From NCBI GenBank assembly GCA_029558835.1, contig JAKQDH010000092.1, positions 1 through 64,000 on the forward strand: DNA of 64,000 bases, written 5' to 3'. The translations under genes and the position numbers were made by a program. Numbering within the stretch: position 1 is the first letter of the stretch; every line of letters starts with the position of its first letter. The notes under the pieces were generated by a model. That model worked only from the letters and a program-made list of their open reading frames with translations. It was not told where the DNA came from and searched no databases. This document shows positions 59,211 to 64,000 of the stretch, piece by piece. Source of the DNA: Planctomycetota bacterium (GTDB lineage: Bacteria; Planctomycetota; Phycisphaerae; UBA1845).

Positions 59211-61559
59211 ATGGCTCACCAACCCGGAACATGGCAGGAGCCCGGCGCGGCCGCAGCGCTGAGTGCCGCGGCGCCGGTCCGCACCGCGGCGTGGGCGGAG
59301 GCCCTGTTGTTGCCGCTGTACGCCGGCGCGGTGTTCGTCAGCGCGCTGCTGCTGTTTTCGGTCCAGCCGATGGTGGGCAAGATGCTGCTGCCGTTGCTGG
59401 GCGGGACGCCGGCGGTATGGAACACGTGCATGGTGTTCTTCCAGGCGGCGCTGCTGGCCGGGTACGGCTACACGCACGTCGTGACGACGCGCGTGGGCGT
59501 CCGGGGGCAGGGGGGGCTGCATCTAGCGGTGCTGTTGTTGCCGCTGCTGGTGTTGCCCATTGCCGTGTCGCCGGGGACGGCGCCGCCGGCCGATGGGTCT
59601 CCTTCGTGGTGGCTGCTGGGGCAACTGGTGGTCGCGGTGGGGTTGCCTTTTACCGTGGTTTCGACGAGCGCGCCGCTGGTGCAGAAGTGGTTCGCGTCCA
59701 CCGGACACGCCGCGGCCGGGGACCCTTACTTCCTCTACGCTGCCAGCAACGCGGGTAGCCTGCTGGCGCTGCTGGCGTATCCGTTCGTGGTCGAGCCGGC
59801 GCTCACGGTCCGGCAGCAGAGCCGGGCGTGGATGTGCGGGTACGCGCTGCTGGTGCTGCTGATGACGCTTTGTGCGCAGCGGGTTGGGCGTGCGGCGGCG
59901 CTGAGCAGCGCGCAGTCGGCGAAGACCGGCGGCGACACGGCGGGGGCCGTGGCGGACGGCGCGACGGCAGCACCGAGCCTGCGCCTACGCCTGGCTTGGT
60001 TGTTCCTGGCGTTCGTGCCGTCGAGCCTGATGCTGGGTGTGACCACGCACGTCACGACGAACCTGGCGACGGTACCACTGCTGTGGGTGATTCCGCTCGC
60101 GCTGTACCTGCTCACGTTTGTGCTCGCGTTCGCGCGGCGGGCCGTGGTACCGGCGCGGACGTGGACGGGCATGCTGCCGTTTGTGGTGCTCCCGCTGGCG
60201 GCCTTCATGTTTCAGGAGCTGGGGCGGATTGCTTGGCTGGTCATCCCGTTGCACCTGCTGGTGTTCTTCGTGGCGGCGATGGTGTGTCATACGCGCCTGG
60301 CCGGGAGTCGGCCGGCACCAGCACATCTGACGGGCTTCTATCTGTGGATGTCGATGGGGGGCGTGCTCGGGGGGCTGTTCAACGCGCTGATCGCGCCGGT
60401 GGTGTTCACGTCGATCGTGGAGTATCCGCTGGCGTTGGTGCTGGCCTGTCTGGCGATGGCCCCGTGGCGGCGCCGGGGCGGAGAACCTGCCCGTCGCTTC
60501 CGCTCGGGCTCGGAAGCGGACGCAATCGTGGGGGACGTGCTGGTGGCGGGCCTGCTGGGGGTCGCCGCGGCCGGGCTGATCTGGGGCTTGCACGCGGGGG
60601 GGCAGTTGGAGGGGGCGGTGGGGCGTGCGGTGGCGTTCGGGGTGCCGGCGCTGGTGTGCTTCGGGCTCAAGTCCAGGCCGGTGCGCTTCGCGCTGGCACT
60701 CGCGGTGGTGCTGGCGGCGGGGGCTCAGGTGACGAGCCGTCAGCACGGCACGCTGGTGCACAGCGAACGTGACTTCTTCGGAGTCAAGCGCATTACCGTG
60801 GATGCCCAGAGCGGCTTGCGAACGCTGGTGCACGGCGGTGTCATCCACGGGTGCCAGAGCCTGGACCCGGCCCGCAGCGCGGAGCCACTGACCTACTACC
60901 ATCGGACCGGGCCGCTGGGAGATGTGTTCCGGGCGTTCACCGACACCCCCGTGACGCAGCGGGTGGCCGTCATCGGCCTAGGCACCGGGTCGATAGCCGC
61001 CTATGCCACGCCGGGAGCGCAGTTCACGTTCTACGAGATCGACCCGGCCGTTGTCCGCTTGGCGCGCGATCCGCAGTGCTTCACGTTTCTCCAGCAATGT
61101 CGCGGCGCCTGGGAAGTCGTACTCGGTGACGGCCGGCTGGCGCTGGCGGATGCGCCGCAGCAGGGTTACGGGATGATCATCCTGGATGCCTTCAGCGCCG
61201 ACGCGATTCCCGCGCATCTGCTGACGCGAGAGGCGCTGCGCCTGTACTTGGCGAAGCTGCAGCCGGGCGGGCTGCTGGTGTTTCATGTGTCCAATCGCTA
61301 CCTGGACCTCAAGCCGGTGCTGGCGGGGCTCGCCGAGGAGGCGGGTCTGGTCTGTCGGTATCGGACCGATGCCCATCTCCATGCGGACGAGAAAGCCGAG
61401 GGGAAAACGGCTTCGGAATGGGTCGTGCTTGCCAGGGACGCGGCGGGCCTGCGCGGCTTGGCCGAGGAGGGGCGGTGGCGGCCCACGTCGGTGCCACCCC
61501 ACCTGCCCGTCTGGACCGACCAGTACTCCAATCTGCTGAGCCTGCTGCGCTGGCACTGA
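59211..61559 (+). CDS. Fused MFS/spermidine-synthase-like membrane protein
   Basis: A 782-residue protein. Residues 1-530 are polytopic membrane sequence starting LLLPLYAGAVFVSALLLFSV, with QPMVGKMLLPLLGGTPAVWN, the usual opening of this family. The C-terminal 250 residues are a spermidine-synthase-like Rossmann domain: VAVIGLGTGSIAAYATPGAQ, FYEIDPAVVRLA, GDGRLALADAP and ILDAFSADAIPAHLLT. It probably uses decarboxylated AdoMet or a related donor. Whether the product is a polyamine is unknown for the fused form. The ribosome-binding site is weak. A second, minus-strand member is at the right edge. Confidence 0.8.
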   Translation: MAHQPGTWQEPGAAAALSAAAPVRTAAWAEALLLPLYAGAVFVSALLLFSVQPMVGKMLLPLLGGTPAVWNTCMVFFQAALLAGYGYTHVVTTRVGVRGQGGLHLAVLLLPLLVLPIAVSPGTAPPADGSPSWWLLGQLVVAVGLPFTVVSTSAPLVQKWFASTGHAAAGDPYFLYAASNAGSLLALLAYPFVVEPALTVRQQSRAWMCGYALLVLLMTLCAQRVGRAAALSSAQSAKTGGDTAGAVADGATAAPSLRLRLAWLFLAFVPSSLMLGVTTHVTTNLATVPLLWVIPLALYLLTFVLAFARRAVVPARTWTGMLPFVVLPLAAFMFQELGRIAWLVIPLHLLVFFVAAMVCHTRLAGSRPAPAHLTGFYLWMSMGGVLGGLFNALIAPVVFTSIVEYPLALVLACLAMAPWRRRGGEPARRFRSGSEADAIVGDVLVAGLLGVAAAGLIWGLHAGGQLEGAVGRAVAFGVPALVCFGLKSRPVRFALALAVVLAAGAQVTSRQHGTLVHSERDFFGVKRITVDAQSGLRTLVHGGVIHGCQSLDPARSAEPLTYYHRTGPLGDVFRAFTDTPVTQRVAVIGLGTGSIAAYATPGAQFTFYEIDPAVVRLARDPQCFTFLQQCRGAWEVVLGDGRLALADAPQQGYGMIILDAFSADAIPAHLLTREALRLYLAKLQPGGLLVFHVSNRYLDLKPVLAGLAEEAGLVCRYRTDAHLHADEKAEGKTASEWVVLARDAAGLRGLAEEGRWRPTSVPPHLPVWTDQYSNLLSLLRWH

Positions 61560-61739
61560 GGTCCACCGTCGCGGCGGGCAGTGGCGGCCTGCAACTGAAC
61601 GGGGCGATAAGCGCGGGCCTCCGACACCTGCGCTACGTGGACGTTCCGAGAAGCTCCGCTGCCGCGGGCCGGCAGACTCACTCTTATCCTCACTGCAAGT
61701 CTCCCCCGTGCTTCGCTCGCCCGAGCGGGCGGAACTGCG

Positions 61740-61745
61740 TATAGT
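61740..61745 (+). promoter_or_regulatory. Possible -10 box of the 61811 gene
   Basis: TATAGT at 61740-61745, about 66 bp before the ATG, after a short palindrome (GCTCGCCCGAGC). No good -35 hexamer is at the right distance. Confidence 0.25.
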
Positions 61746-61810
61746 TGAGCAGACACGCGCCGCGTGTCCGGGCGTCGCACCTTAGGACGACAGCCACGAG
61801 GGGGGAAAGC

Positions 61811-62077
61811 ATGACGCTGGAGCAGTTCAACACTCAGGTACAGGAACTGGTCGCGGTCATCCGGACGCTGCCCACGGACGAGCAGGCCGAGCTGATGGCC
61901 CTCGTCGAGGAGACGCTGCAGCGGCAGGCGGCCACCTCCGCCGACCTGGCGCGCGCGCGTAACGCGCTGGACGACTGGCGCCTCCTGCAGAAGTACCTGG
62001 TCTTCGACGCGGAGGCCACTCTGCGCGAGGCCCGCGCCCGCCAGGAGCGCGGCGACGAGCGCGACGAGACGCCGTAG
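61811..62077 (+). CDS. Small acidic helical protein of unknown function
   Basis: An 88-residue protein with an excellent ribosome-binding site (GAGGGGG, 6 nt before the ATG). It is almost wholly helical: FNTQVQELVAVIRTLPTDEQ, then AELMALVEETLQRQ and ALDDWRLLQKYLVFDAEATL, ending in a charged tail (RARQERGDERDETP). I do not recognise a family; the Leu spacing would suit a dimeric helical bundle. It is transcribed towards the minus-strand gene that follows. Confidence 0.65.
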   Translation: MTLEQFNTQVQELVAVIRTLPTDEQAELMALVEETLQRQAATSADLARARNALDDWRLLQKYLVFDAEATLREARARQERGDERDETP

Positions 62078-62173
62078 GACAACCCACCTGAATCCGCGGA
62101 ACCCGCGCGCATGCAGCGCAGGACGCGACGGCCCTGAACGACCAGGGAAAGACCCGGCACGGACTTCTGCGCG

Positions 62174-64000
62174 TCACGCGAGGCGACGGGGCACCCTCAG
62201 GTCAGCGAAGGTCACGCGCGCCGCGTTCCTCCCAAGGGCAAGGAGCATCGCCGAGCAGAGCTTGAGGCCCGCCAGGAAGAGAGCGGCCGTCACCGTGCCG
62301 AAGACCGGCACCAGGACCAGGCCGGTGAGCAGCGCCCCTATGCAGGCCCCGGCGTGGTCCGCGCCCACGATGCTGCCGGCCGCGGCGCCGACGCCGCGCG
62401 TGGCGGCCACCTGCAAGCCGCCCGCCAAGGCGAATGCCGCTCCTCCCAGAACGCCGGTCGCCACGACCAACGCGACAACCACCCCCTCAATGAAGACCAG
62501 AGCGGCCGGCGTCGCCGGCAGCCGCCCCAGCCACGGCAGCGCCAACGGGGCGAGCAGCGCCAGGGCGGCGAGCAGCACGTCCACGGCGATCAGCCGCCGC
62601 CACGCATGACGCAGCGCGTCGGGCGCGGAGGCACTCCGCGTTCGCGTCAGGCGCTGGGCAGCGGCGCAACCGATGACCAGGCCGCCCATGAAGACCGCGA
62701 TGATGAAGCCGATGCGCTGGTAGACGTAGCCGTAGAGATTCTGGAAGGCGAAAAGCCAGATGATGCTCAGCGCCATCGTCACGAGGCCGGTGCCGGCTAC
62801 GGAGAGCAGGACCGCTTGACGTGCCAGCCATGCCCCGCGCGGCTGAGTCGTCGCACCCCGGCTCCACCGCTGGCGCAGGTAACCAATCAGCAACACGGAC
62901 TCCACCAGGACAACCGTACCGACCACTAGCGTCCGCAAGCGCAGGCCGCGCAGGTAGCCGACGATGGCGGCCGCTTCACCGCGGGTCATGCGTTCCCAGA
63001 GGATGAGCCGGTCAAGGTAGATGAGCGGGCGGAGATCGGTGCTGATGTCAGGCTCCGCCACGGCGTCCAACTCACGGGCGCGTTGGGCGACCTTGTCGGG
63101 TTGCAGCCAGTCGGTGGCCCCGGAGAACCAGACGGAGTCGAAGAGGTCCGACTCCACGCCACGCTCCACGTACCGCTGGGCGAGCACCTCGGGATCGGTG
63201 GAGAGCAACCCCCCGGCGGTGGCGGCCAGCAGCATTGCCGGCGTGTCCCAGCCCACGATGATCTCCGGGAACTGCGGCTGGAGCGTCGCGCGTACGGCCG
63301 CAACGTACCGGGCACTGGCCGGCGACAGGCTGGTAGGCGTGGCCGCCACGGTCGTGCAGAACACCCCTTCCGCCCGCAGGGCGCTACGTAGCTCGCCGTA
63401 GAACTCCCGCGTGAAGAAGCGCGCGCATCGCGCGGAGATCGGCTCCGGCAGACAGGCGAGCACCAGATCAAACCGGCCGTGCTGGGTCTTGATGTAGTGT
63501 CGGGCGTCCCCGTGGTGCACGATGACGCGCGGGTCGCGCAAGGCGGCCCGGTCCCGCCCCGGCAGGTAAGGTTCCAGGAGTGCGATCTTCCGCGGGTCGG
63601 GTTCTACATAGTCCACGTGTTCGATCGGGTGACGCAGAACCTCGGCCAGAAGGCCCTCGGCCCCGCCGCCCAGCAGGAGCACGTACCGCGGCGAAGGATG
63701 CATGCACAGAGAAAGATGGGCCAGCGGTGCGTAACTATACGGGTCGGGGAAGTCCGCGGCGACGTGGCCGTCTTCATACAGAGTGTATTGGTCGGCACGG
63801 CGGGCGATGGCCAGGTTCTGATACTTGGATTCGACGGTGGCACACAACTCATACCCGGCGGCCAGGTCCCGCCAGCGGCGGGCGATCAAATGCCGATCCA
63901 GCATCGGACCGGCCAGCACCATGAGCCCCAGGAGCGCCCCGGCCGTGGGCGCCAGGACGGCCGCGGACCACGGGTGCCGGCGCGTGGCCGTCAACATGCC
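62174..64000 (-). CDS. Fused spermidine-synthase-like membrane protein, partial at right edge
   Basis: The visible part is 607 residues and the gene probably continues past base 64000. It starts in a membrane segment (WSAAVLAPTAGALLGLMVLA), followed by a Rossmann domain: YVLLLGGGAEGLLAEVLRH, VDYVEPDPRKIALLEPYLPG, VIVHHGDARHYI and FDLVLACLPEPISAR. Another seven or so membrane segments come after it (LRTLVVGTVVLVESVLLIGY onwards). A normal family member has a further set of membrane helices before the Rossmann domain, so the ATG at 63997 is probably internal. It is related in plan to the gene at 59211 but has a different order of parts. Confidence 0.75.
   Translation of the reverse strand, partial: GMLTATRRHPWSAAVLAPTAGALLGLMVLAGPMLDRHLIARRWRDLAAGYELCATVESKYQNLAIARRADQYTLYEDGHVAADFPDPYSYAPLAHLSLCMHPSPRYVLLLGGGAEGLLAEVLRHPIEHVDYVEPDPRKIALLEPYLPGRDRAALRDPRVIVHHGDARHYIKTQHGRFDLVLACLPEPISARCARFFTREFYGELRSALRAEGVFCTTVAATPTSLSPASARYVAAVRATLQPQFPEIIVGWDTPAMLLAATAGGLLSTDPEVLAQRYVERGVESDLFDSVWFSGATDWLQPDKVAQRARELDAVAEPDISTDLRPLIYLDRLILWERMTRGEAAAIVGYLRGLRLRTLVVGTVVLVESVLLIGYLRQRWSRGATTQPRGAWLARQAVLLSVAGTGLVTMALSIIWLFAFQNLYGYVYQRIGFIIAVFMGGLVIGCAAAQRLTRTRSASAPDALRHAWRRLIAVDVLLAALALLAPLALPWLGRLPATPAALVFIEGVVVALVVATGVLGGAAFALAGGLQVAATRGVGAAAGSIVGADHAGACIGALLTGLVLVPVFGTVTAALFLAGLKLCSAMLLALGRNAARVTFADLRVPRRLA

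Overview
The window looks like a piece of a Planctomycetota chromosome, possibly Phycisphaerae-like. This is inferred from four things: very high GC, two PEP-CTERM proteins, a planctomycete-style HNH endonuclease, and many AlkP-superfamily/sulfatase-like enzymes beside TPR-glycosyltransferases. GTG and TTG starts are common, and most genes have a good Shine-Dalgarno sequence. There is no rRNA, CRISPR array or complete insertion sequence. The only RNA gene seen is a tRNA-Leu(CAA). Gaps between genes are filled with several families of GC-rich, hairpin-forming repeats, and one repeat lies inside the hydE coding sequence.

Layout. 1-5 kb (minus strand): a palindromic operator for a gene beyond the left edge, an OmpA-type lipoprotein, an enlarged prepilin peptidase and a TolC-type outer-membrane protein. 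5-9 kb: a four-cysteine small protein and a large c-di-GMP sensor (REC-GGDEF-REC-GAF-HD-GYP) broken by a one-base frameshift. 9-16 kb (minus): an eight-haem HAO-like cytochrome, MgtC, P5C dehydrogenase, a DUF1579 protein and a CbiM/PDGLE metal-uptake protein. 16-19.5 kb (plus): a GH78 alpha-L-rhamnosidase.

19.7-37.8 kb is the most interesting part: eleven minus-strand genes in a row. In transcription order they are a GHL10 lipoprotein, a GlpD-like dehydrogenase, a DegT sugar aminotransferase, two membrane glycosyltransferases with C-terminal TPRs, two sulfatase-like proteins that lack the formylglycine motif, two COG3379-type AlkP proteins (one with a Tat signal), a 61-residue protein and a membrane protein with Oxa1/YidC-like topology. 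The 61-residue protein and both sulfatase-like proteins share a near-identical motif of the form VxxRLxxLGYI at or near the C-terminus. I infer a cell-surface glycan or lipid phospho-modification system. Its chemistry is unknown.

38-49.9 kb: a second REC-GGDEF-HD-GYP protein, HNH endonuclease, LOG-family protein, a trypsin-like protease with a promoter, a GNAT acetyltransferase and two PEP-CTERM proteins, one with retropepsin-like DTG motifs. 50-54 kb: an orphan beta-class DNA methyltransferase, a BFD-like [2Fe-2S] protein, ProRS and an orphan MNT-type nucleotidyltransferase. 54-57 kb: HydG and HydE, the radical-SAM maturases of [FeFe]-hydrogenase, with no hydrogenase or HydF in view. 57.6-64 kb: an FHA protein, a small membrane protein, tRNA-Leu and two spermidine-synthase-like membrane proteins, the second cut by the right edge.
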